From the NCBI RefSeq assembly GCF_024159265.1, contig NZ_JAMYWY010000001.1:6510001-6574000 (forward strand): 64,000 bases of DNA. Reading direction: 5' to 3'. Made by a program: the position numbers and the translations under genes. How positions within the stretch are numbered: position 1 is the stretch's first letter; each line of letters opens with the position of its first letter. Source of the DNA: Paenibacillus sp. 1781tsa1 (GTDB lineage: Bacteria > Bacillota > Bacilli > Paenibacillales > Paenibacillaceae). The notes beneath the pieces were generated by a model. It saw only the letters and a list, made by a program, of their open reading frames with translations. It did no database searches and was not told where the DNA came from. Shown here piece after piece: positions 16,553 through 25,251 of this stretch.

Positions 16553-17323
16553 CTACTGCACCAATACACGCTTCAACTCATCAAGCACACCTTCAAAATG
16601 GTCAAACACCGTTCCAAATTCAGCCTCGGGGCGTGAAATCAACACAACATGAATGCCCAGCTCCAGTGCAGATTGGATTTTCTCATCCACCGCTCCGGTC
16701 TTGCCGCTCTCCTTGGTAACCATTACCGTCGTCGCATAGTGCTTGTACAAGGCTTCATTCATTTCACGGGAAAAAGGTCCCTGCATCGCAATAATATTGC
16801 GCTGTTCCACACCAAGTTCACCGCATTTCTCCATATTATCGAGACGTGGAAGCATGCGGGCAACGAGACGAATGTCCGGATCACCGAGCAGGTGCTTGGT
16901 GAAAATCTGTAATGTTTTGCTACCTGTCGTCAGCATGACCGAGCCCTTCAGTTCTTTGGCCTTAAGTGCCGCTTCATCGTAAGAAGACACGACATGCAGC
17001 AACGCATGATCATCGTACGCGAGACCCGTTCGCTCGTAACGAATGTATGGAATGCCCGCCTGTTTAGCTGCTTCCATCGCATTGGCATGTGCTTCTTCGG
17101 CAAACGGATGACTTGCATCCACGATGGCACGGCTACCTTTTTCACGCACAAGTTCCACCATCGCTTCCACAGTCAAACGGCCTGTCCGAACAGGTAATCC
17201 GGCCTCTGTCAGGCTATGGGCAGCACTGTCGGTTACAACAGAAGTCAGCACGTCTGCACCTTGCTGCTGGATCTGTAGAGCCAGTTCCCTGGCATCACTT
17301 GTACCACACAACATGAAGATCAT
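16553..17323 (-). CDS. cbiJ: Cobalt-precorrin-6A reductase
   Basis: Reduces precorrin-6A or its cobalt form using a nicotinamide cofactor. 256 residues. Seen: the N-terminal LCGTSDARELA nucleotide-binding segment, IVDASHPFAEEA (family signature), YIRYERT, LLTTGSKTL-type motif and VTKESGKTGAVDEK near the C-terminus. ATG at 17321-17323 overlaps the cbiX stop in ATGA and has AGGTG 8 nt upstream, so it is preferred to the TTG two codons earlier. Equivalent to CobK of the aerobic pathway; the symbol cbiJ follows the anaerobic context. Confidence 0.95.
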   Translation of the reverse strand: MIFMLCGTSDARELALQIQQQGADVLTSVVTDSAAHSLTEAGLPVRTGRLTVEAMVELVREKGSRAIVDASHPFAEEAHANAMEAAKQAGIPYIRYERTGLAYDDHALLHVVSSYDEAALKAKELKGSVMLTTGSKTLQIFTKHLLGDPDIRLVARMLPRLDNMEKCGELGVEQRNIIAMQGPFSREMNEALYKHYATTVMVTKESGKTGAVDEKIQSALELGIHVVLISRPEAEFGTVFDHFEGVLDELKRVLVQ

Positions 17324-18594
17324 GGACAATTCACCTGCTCCGAAGTTGCTGCAACCTGTGACTGATCGGTAGAAACATCTCCTTGTGCCGTTTCTGCCTC
17401 GTCATGAGGGCTGTTTCGATTACCTTCTTGCTCGTGATGTGTATGATGCAACTCTTCATCGTGATCATGATGATAATCGAGTGGCACTTGACGATCGACG
17501 GCAGTATGCGTGTGATCATGATCGTGGGCATGCTTATGCTGGTCATCGTGTGCATGTACGTGATGATGGTCATGCTCGTCATGTTGATGCGAGTGATCAT
17601 GGTCTGAATGATCATGGTCGTGGGCATGGTGATGTTCATGATGGTGGTCGTGACTGTGCTCATGTCCATGATCGTGATGATGGTCGTGGTCGTGATCGTG
17701 GTCATGGTCGTGGTCATGCCCATGGTCGTGATCATGATGGTGGTGATGGTGTTTGGCTGCTTCCAGTCTGAATTGGCAGTTATCACAGTTGGCTGTTACA
17801 CGTCCGTATAACCCCTCATGGGCCCGTTCTAGTACCAGTTCAACCAGCTTCGGGTGGAAACCAAAATATCCACCAACCTCGACCTGAATGTCTGGATGTG
17901 CGGCTGCAAATTCTGCGGTCATTTCATCAATACGCTTGATCAGTACACCTGTGAACAAGAAATAAGGCATGATGATGATTTTCTTCGCGCCCAGCAATAG
18001 ACAACGCTCCAATCCATCCGGGAAAGAGGGCTGAGTCACGCCAATAAAGCTGCTTTCCGTCCACTTGTACGGCAGTTTCTCCCATAACATCCGGGTCATT
18101 TTGAAAAAGTCACTGTTAGCATCCGGGTCACTGCTTCCCCGTCCAAGCACCAGTACGGCGGTCTCTTCATCCGTCACCGGAGCAGGTGGAGCCGCTACCG
18201 CTGTACCGCCTTGGGATGCGACAAGTACAGGTTGTGCTTCTTGCAGACGGGTCTGCATGATTTGAACAACTTTCTCATGAACACCGATGGGGCGACCATA
18301 TACGAATTCCACCTGCGGATAACGTGCCTTGGCGCGGTCAATGGCGTTAGGAATATCAATCTTGGCATGACCGGCAGCAAACAGAATGATTGGCACCAAC
18401 ACAACACGTGTTGCACCTCGGTCCACACAAGCGGTAACACCATCAGCAATACTTGGTCTCGTTAATTCCAGAAAACAGGTCTCCACCAACGTATTCTCGG
18501 GTGCCTTCGCTGCTACCTCATGTGCAAACTCCTTCAGTTCCCGGTTCCCCTCGGGATCACGACTCCCGTGTCCCACCAACAATATTGCATCCAT
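17320..18594 (-). CDS. cbiX: Sirohydrochlorin cobaltochelatase with histidine-rich C-terminal tail
   Basis: Inserts Co2+ into sirohydrochlorin, the committing step of the cobalt-early pathway. 424 residues. Two class II chelatase-like repeats: the first with the catalytic histidine in LLVGHGSRDPEGN (about residues 5-17), the second with LGRGSSDPD, where Arg replaces His. Next comes C-D-N-C (about 268-271), a possible Fe-S ligand pair as in the long CbiX of Bacillus megaterium. Then follows a His/Asp tail of about 110 residues with roughly 50 histidines, and an acidic, Gln-rich end. The tail probably stores or hands over cobalt; that is inference. GGGGGAGG precedes the ATG at 18594. Confidence 0.95.
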   Translation of the reverse strand: MDAILLVGHGSRDPEGNRELKEFAHEVAAKAPENTLVETCFLELTRPSIADGVTACVDRGATRVVLVPIILFAAGHAKIDIPNAIDRAKARYPQVEFVYGRPIGVHEKVVQIMQTRLQEAQPVLVASQGGTAVAAPPAPVTDEETAVLVLGRGSSDPDANSDFFKMTRMLWEKLPYKWTESSFIGVTQPSFPDGLERCLLLGAKKIIIMPYFLFTGVLIKRIDEMTAEFAAAHPDIQVEVGGYFGFHPKLVELVLERAHEGLYGRVTANCDNCQFRLEAAKHHHHHHDHDHGHDHDHDHDHDHDHHHDHGHEHSHDHHHEHHHAHDHDHSDHDHSHQHDEHDHHHVHAHDDQHKHAHDHDHTHTAVDRQVPLDYHHDHDEELHHTHHEQEGNRNSPHDEAETAQGDVSTDQSQVAATSEQVNCP

Positions 18595-18884
18595 CTTTTG
18601 TTATCCTCCCCCGTCTGAACCGCAGATCAGACTTTTCATATTCATTCGGCATTCCAGTTCATCCGGCTAAAACTACGTCAACCAGTCATTCCATCCATTC
18701 ACTGCATTAATCGTAAAAATCAATTCATCTATGTCAGCTGAAATCCAGCGAATATTGCAAAATATTAGATAGGTCCTGACAGGCTACACCATCACGTCTC
18801 CACGAAAGAAGCCATGCAGGCAAGGACTTAATTAATACTTACTCAAGGCTTAGTTAGGTATTTAGCAAGGAATTGAGTATGGAA

Positions 18885-20816
18885 TTAGTCACCACATATC
18901 GGGTTTACTTCCACAGTGACCGGTGCATCCACATGGCGGAAGCCCTGAATTACGCCAACTCGTTTGAAGAATTTATGGAATCGCTCATTCGGATGACCTT
19001 TTTCCTTGTAATCGGCTACAATGCGTTCCACAATACCACCAATCTGGTCACCAGGAATTCCCTCCGCTACAGGCTGAGCAGGATGCGCATTGCGGCCGAA
19101 TTTCTTGCCGCCGAGGAACAGGTCATATGCACCTTTGCGATACACGATGCCGATATCCTCCAGCACTGCCCCGTAACATGCCATACCGCACCCATTCAGC
19201 GCCACACTTGTTTCTTTGGGTGCACCCAGTCCGCCAATCACGGCCTGTAAATGGTTAGCCATCGGGACAGCATCGTCCTTCTCCATGTTGCAGAAGTCAC
19301 AAGCCTTCACCTTGATGACATCACCAATCGGTACAACGATAAAATTCGCTGCACGCAGCTCTTCAACCAGCGAGTCCGGTTCAAATGTCGGCACTCTCAG
19401 AATAATCTGGTGCTCCGGCGTGTACTCCAGTTCGCCGTCTTCACTTGCACACTGGGCCAGCAGCGCCATCTGGGCTGCGGTAAATTTTTTGTTGCCCACG
19501 CCGGGCGACACGCCGACTTCAAACAGCGGCGCCTTACGCCCAGGCTCGGGCACGTTGCGTACCGCCGTTGCGGTCGCAGCCTGCGGTGCACTTGCCTCTC
19601 GGCTCGGCGCAGCTGCGTCCAGCCAGCGGCTCGCCGATTCGCCCGCGAGCGCGCCACCTGCCGCGAGCCGTGTCAGCGCCTCGGCGGCAAGCGCAGCTGC
19701 GCCGGCGCGTGGCGCTTCTGCGACTTGGCCCGGCGCGGCAACTGCCGCAACGGGCGCAGGTCGCTCGCCAGCAAGCACGGCGGTGCCAGCGCTGCTCGCC
19801 GGGCTTGCCGCAGGCGTAGCGGCAGCAGCCCCTGCGCCAGCGGGCGGCTGCCCTTGCGGAGCCGTGCCCGCTCCGGCGCTTGCGCCGCGCAGGGCTGGCT
19901 CCGCCTGTGGCTGCGCGGCTGATGCTACGCTGGCCGCGCTCTCACCCGCTGCCTCGCCGGAGGCGGCAGCGCGGGCTTCCATTGCGCCGAGCGACCATGG
20001 CTCGGCTTCCGTGCGTAGTCGCTCATGGGGTCTGAGCGACTGTTCCGCGGTGTTCAGCGTATATTTCCGCTGATACCCGCGCGGGGTGACCATGAGTCCT
20101 TCGTACATCATGGTCGAAGAGTTGCCGATAATCACGGTCGTCAGCATGCCGATATCATGATTCAGCATATCCTCGAGTGTGGTCATGACAACGTCCTGAC
20201 GCTCACGGTATGCACTTTTCACTAGACCTACCGGGGTCTGTGGGTCACGATAACGAAGGATCATTTCCTGTGTCTCCACGATCTGGCGTGTGCGCCGTCC
20301 ACTGCGTGGATTGTACAGGGCAATGACAAAATCAGCGGACGCTGCGGCTTCGACCCGGCGAATAATGGTCTCCCACGGCGTGAGGTGATCACTAAGGCTG
20401 ATCGTACATGCATCATGCATGACGGGGGCACCAAGCAGTGATGCGCAAGACTGAATGGCCGACACGCCCGGAATAACTTCGACGGCAACACCCGTATCCG
20501 GCTTCCAGCCTTGCTCCATCAGCACCTCGTATACCAGACCCGCCATCCCATATACGCCTGCGTCACCACTGGAAATTACGGCAACAATTTTGCCCATCTC
20601 CGCCTGTCTGACCGCTTCTTGTGCACGGCTTACTTCCTCCGTCATACCTGTGCGTACAATTGCTTGCCCGTTTAACAGAGGTCGAATCAGATCCACATAG
20701 GTGTTGTATCCGATAATAACCTCGCTCTCCTGAAGTGCTTCGAGTGCCCGCTTCGTGATATGTTCCATTGCTCCCGGACCGAACCCGATAATCAGCAGCT
20801 TGCCTTGATCATGCAT
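18885..20816 (-). CDS. cbiH: Cobalt-precorrin-3 C17-methyltransferase fused to a nitrite/sulfite-reductase-like Fe-S domain (CbiH60 type)
   Basis: Methylates C17 and contracts the ring. 643 residues in three parts. Residues 1 to about 275 are the CbiH/CobJ methylase (LLIIGFGPGAMEHIT, SSGDAGVYGMAG, EVIPGVSAIQ, CTISLSDHLTPW, ALYNPRSGRR). About 280 to 440 is low-complexity, rich in Ala, Pro and Gly, and probably disordered. About 445 to 643 is a ferredoxin-like nitrite/sulfite reductase domain with CDFC and CGMAC as likely 4Fe-4S ligands. This matches the CbiH60 organisation known from Bacillus megaterium, apart from the long linker. ATG at 20816 is chosen since GGAGGAGG lies inside the longer frame (to 20894). 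First gene after the riboswitch. Confidence 0.95.
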   Translation of the reverse strand: MHDQGKLLIIGFGPGAMEHITKRALEALQESEVIIGYNTYVDLIRPLLNGQAIVRTGMTEEVSRAQEAVRQAEMGKIVAVISSGDAGVYGMAGLVYEVLMEQGWKPDTGVAVEVIPGVSAIQSCASLLGAPVMHDACTISLSDHLTPWETIIRRVEAAASADFVIALYNPRSGRRTRQIVETQEMILRYRDPQTPVGLVKSAYRERQDVVMTTLEDMLNHDIGMLTTVIIGNSSTMMYEGLMVTPRGYQRKYTLNTAEQSLRPHERLRTEAEPWSLGAMEARAAASGEAAGESAASVASAAQPQAEPALRGASAGAGTAPQGQPPAGAGAAAATPAASPASSAGTAVLAGERPAPVAAVAAPGQVAEAPRAGAAALAAEALTRLAAGGALAGESASRWLDAAAPSREASAPQAATATAVRNVPEPGRKAPLFEVGVSPGVGNKKFTAAQMALLAQCASEDGELEYTPEHQIILRVPTFEPDSLVEELRAANFIVVPIGDVIKVKACDFCNMEKDDAVPMANHLQAVIGGLGAPKETSVALNGCGMACYGAVLEDIGIVYRKGAYDLFLGGKKFGRNAHPAQPVAEGIPGDQIGGIVERIVADYKEKGHPNERFHKFFKRVGVIQGFRHVDAPVTVEVNPICGD

Positions 20817-21038
20817 TGCTTTTCCTCCTCCATCACACTTGTCGAACTGATCTAAACAGTGAAGAAGGACGGCTATGCCGACCTTCTCCCCCACTGTACT
20901 GCATGTCCAACTCGTCAGCTCTGTTTACTCAGACTATCAAACAAGGCTCTTACATCACTTGTTGTGATCCAACTAATCTATTCCTCTACCTGCAATTTCC
21001 CTACATCGGGTAGGTATCGCAAGGATGTACATTTATCT

Positions 21039-21077
21039 ATAAAAACAAAAAAATCCCATCCTTGTAACGGATGGGAT
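21039..21077 (-). terminator. Intrinsic terminator of the cobalamin riboswitch
   Basis: ATCCCATCC (21053-21061) pairs perfectly with GGATGGGAT (21069-21077). Read on the minus strand the stem is followed by TTTTTTGTTTTTATAG. It lies about 150 nt beyond the aptamer and 220 nt before cbiH, the right place for B12-controlled termination. Confidence 0.85.
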
Positions 21078-21230
21078 ACGCATGTACGTACACTCAAGAA
21101 CATAGTCCAGACTCCCTGAGAGTAGTCCTGTGACTATGTGGCCCAAGGGGGGCCAGCCAGGCGAACCGCTTGTTCGCCCATTTCCTGATTCTTCGTACAC
21201 CACTCCTTTCCGCGAAGGGTTAGGTGACAC

Positions 21231-21396
21231 ATGCAAGGTAGGTCTCCTGGCTTTGGATCATCAGCTTCCTTTTCTGTCTTCCCCGGCTTTCCGAGTGACT
21301 TGGATCAAAAAGGGCTTCACCATTACAGTGGCGGGACCGCTCGGGACTTTCACCCGATTCCCTGTTACCTCTTGCTGCACGCAAGAGCACCTTGCT
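21231..21396 (-). ncRNA. Cobalamin (B12) riboswitch
   Basis: On the minus strand GCAAGG (near 21395) pairs with CCTTGC (near 21233) to close P1. In between lie GGGAATCGGGTGAAAGTCCC, the B12 box GCCACTGTAATGG, AAGTCACTCGGAAAGCCGGGG, GAAGACAG and GGAGACCTACC. This is the conserved order of a class I AdoCbl riboswitch aptamer. It precedes cbiH, so the cbi operon is presumably repressed by adenosylcobalamin through the terminator at 21039-21077. Confidence 0.95.
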
Positions 21397-21488
21397 TGTT
21401 TTCATTCAATATTGTTTTCATAATAACACCGCGCAGGAAATAATGTCCATGCTTATGATACTTGTCCGTTCTTCTATTTTCAGACAAA

Positions 21489-21526
21489 CCAAAAAAAAGT
21501 CCTGATCCAAAAAAACGGATCAGAAC
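21489..21526 (-). terminator. Terminator of hemD
   Basis: CCTGATCC (21501-21508) pairs with GGATCAGAA (21518-21526) allowing one mismatch. The stem is followed on the minus strand by a run of T (21491-21498). It separates hemD from the riboswitch-controlled operon. Confidence 0.8.
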
Positions 21527-21604
21527 CTGATGTAACATACATATAAGATTCGTTTTAAACCATGCATCTACCGAATGATTAAATACATCCATAGTCATTG
21601 ATAA

Positions 21605-22444
21605 CTAGGATTGCAGGCCACTACTCTTGGCCGCACGCCCCGCCGCAAAGTAACGTCCGAGCTCAACGATGAGTGCGCCCATCTTCTCTTCCTCCGGAAT
21701 GACCAGCGCCTCAATGCCTTCTTCACGCATCGAGTTTGCTGTAACTCTACCTACAGATGCAGGAATTACGCCTTGTCTGAAGGCGTCAAGCATCGGCTCA
21801 AGCTTGTCCTGGGAGGCCGCGTATTGCGTCAGGAATCTGACCTGGGGTCCACTTGTGAACGCAACGGCATCTACCTCGAACTTTAGAATTTCATTCAACA
21901 ACTGTTCCAGCTCTGCCTCTTCCGGCGGTACATGGCGGTAAGGGAGCACTTGTCTGACGATTGCACCTTGTTCTTCCAACCATGCAACGAGTTTGGGAGC
22001 TGTCTCCCCATGAAGCTGCAATATGACCTTTTTCCCTGCGAGATCATGTGGGGCGAATTCTCGAATGAGCCCGTCCGTGCTACCATCATCATCTCGTACC
22101 AGCGGTGTTAACTTGCGCTTTTTGAGCGCATTCACCGTCTTGTATCCCCTCGCTGCAATGGAGGATTCCGATAATACATCCAACAATTGTCCTGCGACTT
22201 CCATATCCTCAGCCATTTCAAACAATGCATCCAATCCCATACCCGTCGTTAACACCGCCCAGTCTGGCGGGTCTGAGATCCAGGATACCAACCCATCCCT
22301 GATACTCCGATCATCCAGGAATACCGTACCTTGTGCAGGTCGCACAAGCGGGATTCCCCCCATTTTTTCAACCAGTATGGACATTTCTTTCGATTTTCGC
22401 GGTCCAGTCAATGCTACACGTACACCTGCCAAATGTTGAGCCAT
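21605..22444 (-). CDS. hemD: Uroporphyrinogen-III synthase family protein
   Basis: Cyclises hydroxymethylbilane with inversion of ring D to uroporphyrinogen III, the common precursor of haem, sirohaem and B12. 279 residues, with the bilobed HemD layout: VRVALTGPRKSKEMSILVEKMGG at the N-terminus, DWAVLTTGMGLDAL in lobe 2, LLQLHGE-like strand (VILQLHGETAPKL), VLPYRHVPP in the hinge, AVAFTSGPQVRF and ASVGRVTANSMREEG. HemD proteins diverge strongly, so a paralogue with a regulatory role cannot be excluded, but the position just upstream of the corrin operon supports tetrapyrrole synthesis. ATG at 22444 lies 7 nt after GGGGGG. It ends in its own terminator, so it is not under the riboswitch. Confidence 0.88.
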   Translation of the reverse strand: MAQHLAGVRVALTGPRKSKEMSILVEKMGGIPLVRPAQGTVFLDDRSIRDGLVSWISDPPDWAVLTTGMGLDALFEMAEDMEVAGQLLDVLSESSIAARGYKTVNALKKRKLTPLVRDDDGSTDGLIREFAPHDLAGKKVILQLHGETAPKLVAWLEEQGAIVRQVLPYRHVPPEEAELEQLLNEILKFEVDAVAFTSGPQVRFLTQYAASQDKLEPMLDAFRQGVIPASVGRVTANSMREEGIEALVIPEEEKMGALIVELGRYFAAGRAAKSSGLQS

Positions 22445-22575
22445 TCATGTTCCCCCCGTTAGTTCAGCCGAATGTTCATCAGTCTGACTACAGTATACAG
22501 GGTACTTCTGTGAAGGGAAACTGTGCTTCCCCTCTTTTTGCCCATTTCATCTATAACGATTTTTGATGGAATATA

Positions 22576-23778
22576 TCAGGAAGGCTGGAGTTCTCCACCA
22601 TGAGAATCCTGCCTTTTTTTATCTCCATTCTTCTCCGAATCAGAGGAGCCTTGCCCCTGTTCATGCTTCTCTTTCTTGGACTGGTCTCCCGATCTCTGTT
22701 GGGTAGATTCTTTTTTATCCTTTTTGCGAGGACGAAGGAAAAGAAACAACACAATCGGGAACAGCACTTCAAAAACAATGGCAATCCAAGTCCATTCCCG
22801 GGTAAAACGATAAAGCTGAATAGCGTTTCTGAAAAACCAGAATGCACAAACAAAGCCTAACAGTGCCACCGGACCAGTCATGACCTTTCCGGAAACGTTC
22901 GGAATCATTCGCTTCAGTCCCCAACAGACAAAGTACAGATCAAATGCAATTTTGGTAATCATGGCAGGCAAGGTTGCCGCTGCCAGCGCCAGGTCAAACC
23001 GATCCAGGAAATCACTAATTTGCAGCTGCCTTGCAAGTTCATACGAAGGGTATACTAGTCTGGAGGCAATGGGCACACCAATCGACGTGATGGTTTCCAC
23101 AATAATCAACATCATTAGCAATCCCGAGATAATGATGCCCCATAATACAGGCTTGAAGCGAAAATCACTGCCCTTGACGACAAAAGGCAAGGCAATCATC
23201 TCGCCATAAAAAGAAAATATGTACCAACTCCCTTTGCCTACACCTGCCGTATCGACATGAAAATAAGGCATCAGATTGTCCATATTGATCTGCTGGATAA
23301 GCATGAAAGGCACAATGATAGAGTTCAACAGGAACAGGGTAACATAGAGTTCCGACATTCCGATCAACGAACCAAGCCCACCCCGGACGATAAATACCGC
23401 CATAATCATGAGGGACAATACCACAATGGATATCGGCGTTGTCTCCAGCAAGGTTATACTTACATAATCGCCAATTAATCGGATATCTCTTGAGAATATG
23501 AAGAAAAAAAACAAAATGTACATTACACCTGCGAGCCTTCCCATAAAGGGGAACCGATCGGCAAGGGCCTCAAATAGATCCTGATTCGGAAATCTCCGCT
23601 GGATTCGGCTTACCATCCACATGGATATAATCATCACGAGAACAACTGGCACATAAGAGAGATAAGCGTGCTGCTCCGCATAATATATGGCCTGTGCATG
23701 GGGTTGAATCAACGTGCCCGTCATACTGAGCAGCATCACGAGCAGTGCAATCTGTCGAGAAGTCACACTTTGATTCAT
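22576..23778 (-). CDS. Spore germination permease, GerAB family
   Basis: Membrane subunit (B) of a nutrient germinant receptor in the inner membrane of the spore; distantly related to amino-acid permeases (APC fold). 400 residues, about 10 hydrophobic segments, starting with the family-like region TSRQIALLVMLLSMTGTLI. The C-terminal ~55 residues after the last helix are unusually long, polar and charged (Lys, Glu, Gln, Ser, Asp), which most B subunits lack. ATG at 23778 follows AAAGGAGG. Last gene of the operon gerA, gerC, small membrane gene, gerB; the order differs from B. subtilis gerAA-AB-AC. No terminator seen before hemD. Confidence 0.93.
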   Translation of the reverse strand: MNQSVTSRQIALLVMLLSMTGTLIQPHAQAIYYAEQHAYLSYVPVVLVMIISMWMVSRIQRRFPNQDLFEALADRFPFMGRLAGVMYILFFFFIFSRDIRLIGDYVSITLLETTPISIVVLSLMIMAVFIVRGGLGSLIGMSELYVTLFLLNSIIVPFMLIQQINMDNLMPYFHVDTAGVGKGSWYIFSFYGEMIALPFVVKGSDFRFKPVLWGIIISGLLMMLIIVETITSIGVPIASRLVYPSYELARQLQISDFLDRFDLALAAATLPAMITKIAFDLYFVCWGLKRMIPNVSGKVMTGPVALLGFVCAFWFFRNAIQLYRFTREWTWIAIVFEVLFPIVLFLFLRPRKKDKKESTQQRSGDQSKKEKHEQGQGSSDSEKNGDKKRQDSHGGELQPS

Positions 23779-23833
23779 ACCATACCTCCTTTCTATCATT
23801 TAATTGGTACTCCGTCCCTTTGCTAGTCCGTAT

Positions 23834-24055
23834 CTATGGAAGCGGTAAGAATCGCTGGATGACATGGCTGATCCATACCGATACAAAAAAAGTTTTACTT
23901 AAATGGGTTACATAGAGCCAAAGGCCTGTTCCTAATGCAATCAGACCGTAGGATAACCAGCGATTAATGACTGCCGCCTGCTTCAGATGTCGGAAATCCA
24001 TCACAATGACAATGATGACCATGCCCAGATAGGTGAACAAAAGTGGTTTAATCAT
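23834..24055 (-). CDS. Small membrane protein of the germination operon
   Basis: 73 residues with two hydrophobic segments (about 4-20 and 33-53), joined by a basic loop (DFRHLKQAAVINRW). The start ATG (24055) lies inside the end of gerC (8-bp overlap) and uses GAGGAGG within gerC, so it is translationally coupled. Size, topology and location resemble the small D-type subunits found in some ger operons of Bacillales; I infer a similar accessory role. No sequence motif proves this. Confidence 0.75.
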   Translation of the reverse strand: MIKPLLFTYLGMVIIVIVMDFRHLKQAAVINRWLSYGLIALGTGLWLYVTHLSKTFFVSVWISHVIQRFLPLP

Positions 24056-25247
24056 GTACGATATCCTCCTCAACGACACCGATCGGTTTATTGATTACCC
24101 CTACATTTTCAATAATGACGTGGGGAATAACGTTTACCTCAACATCAGGATAGATATCATCCCATCGATCTTTCATTTTGTCCCACTCTTTAGGCAATTG
24201 TTGATGGATCGACCGGCCAATCCCGAGAATATCGGCATGATATTTTTGCTGTATTAACCGAACTCCTTCAACGATATCCTCTTTTATTTTTTTGTGGATC
24301 GCGTCATTTAATTTCAAAATCTCTTTTTCACGCAGATCACCGTAATTCGATTCGTTATCTACCACCACGCCTTTGGCGTACAATTGAATGGTCACAGAAA
24401 CCTTGTCATTCTTGACAATGGGGTGCAGTGAAGAATTGTTCTCATTCAGCTTGATGAATATATCTCCTTCTCCGCGTGGAGCTTTGACCATAACTTCGGG
24501 CGCATTGGCTTCCCCCATAGCGAGAATCAAGGCATCGGCGGGAGCCTTGTCAATCATGCCAACCAGCTTGTCTTTCTTGAACACGGCCAATCCATCCAGC
24601 TTGATGTTTGTTTTAGCGTCCTTCCAATTTTTTGGAACATTTTCCACTTTTGAAGCAACAGGCAGGAATGGATCTACCCCATCACTAAGGATGGAATCGG
24701 TGAACGTTTTAAGGGAACGTGGATTACGCATATTTAGAAAGCACAACTCTCTCACCATCTCAGATGGAAACTTCTCTATAGGTGCATCTGTATCCATGAC
24801 TTCATACGCTGCACCTTTCGTAACGATCGGTAATGCAGAGAATCGGTTGAGCGGGTACCGTGTAAACAAATCGAGCATCGGAGCCACGCCATCCCGGGCA
24901 AGTTCCTCTCCAATAAGCAGGGTACGACGGTGCGCATAATAGATCTTTCGTGAGAGTGCTTTTTGGCCTTCAAGTGTTGTCCCCCTCAGTGTCTTCGCGG
25001 TGTTGGACAACATGAACCACGATTTGTCCCCGCTTGTACCCCCGCCACCTCCCGAACTTCCGGTAGAACCGGATTGACCGGGAAGTGCAATCTGGAGGCT
25101 GGATCTGTAGTTGTCCCCTTCCTTATCAACAGCTATGCCAATCACAAAGGCAATATCATTAATTTCCTTACGATCCCAGCATCCTGATATGAAAAGGGTA
25201 CACAGCAATAACATCAACACAGCGCGGAATTTACGAATATGAAACAT
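24048..25247 (-). CDS. Spore germination lipoprotein, Ger(x)C family
   Basis: Lipoprotein (C) subunit of the germinant receptor on the outer face of the spore inner membrane. 399 residues. Type II signal peptide with lipobox FISGC, giving mature Cys-Trp-Asp-Arg-Lys-Glu, the classical CWD(R/K)(R/K)E start of GerC proteins, then ND-I-AFVIGIAVDKEG. The middle has the Gly/Ser-rich loop GSTGSSGGGGGTSGD, longer than normal. The C-terminal domain has the typical KKIKEDIVEGVRLIQQ helix. ATG at 25247 (MFHIRKFR) follows GGATGGTGAACAC and overlaps the gerA stop region. Confidence 0.93.
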   Translation of the reverse strand: MFHIRKFRAVLMLLLCTLFISGCWDRKEINDIAFVIGIAVDKEGDNYRSSLQIALPGQSGSTGSSGGGGGTSGDKSWFMLSNTAKTLRGTTLEGQKALSRKIYYAHRRTLLIGEELARDGVAPMLDLFTRYPLNRFSALPIVTKGAAYEVMDTDAPIEKFPSEMVRELCFLNMRNPRSLKTFTDSILSDGVDPFLPVASKVENVPKNWKDAKTNIKLDGLAVFKKDKLVGMIDKAPADALILAMGEANAPEVMVKAPRGEGDIFIKLNENNSSLHPIVKNDKVSVTIQLYAKGVVVDNESNYGDLREKEILKLNDAIHKKIKEDIVEGVRLIQQKYHADILGIGRSIHQQLPKEWDKMKDRWDDIYPDVEVNVIPHVIIENVGVINKPIGVVEEDIVHD

Positions 25248-25251
25248 GTGT

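Larger units (their letters stand above)
20817..21604. other. Leader region between hemD and cbiH
   Basis: 788 bp without a gene on the minus strand. In transcription order it holds the hemD terminator (21489-21526), the cobalamin riboswitch (21231-21396), about 150 nt with several small hairpins, the riboswitch expression-platform terminator (21039-21077) and the untranslated leader to the cbiH ribosome site. The promoter should lie between about 21400 and 21490; I could not fix its hexamers. Confidence 0.75.

Noticed and set aside
17383..17811. Plus- and minus-strand open frames across the His-rich region of cbiX
   Set aside because: They arise from the CAT/GAT-like repeats of the poly-His/Asp codons and give Met/Val/Thr low-complexity products without ribosome sites.
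19216..20073. Long plus-strand frame opposite the cbiH linker
   Set aside because: GC-rich DNA has few stops on any frame. The product is Ala/Ser-rich low complexity, and the minus-strand gene explains the region.
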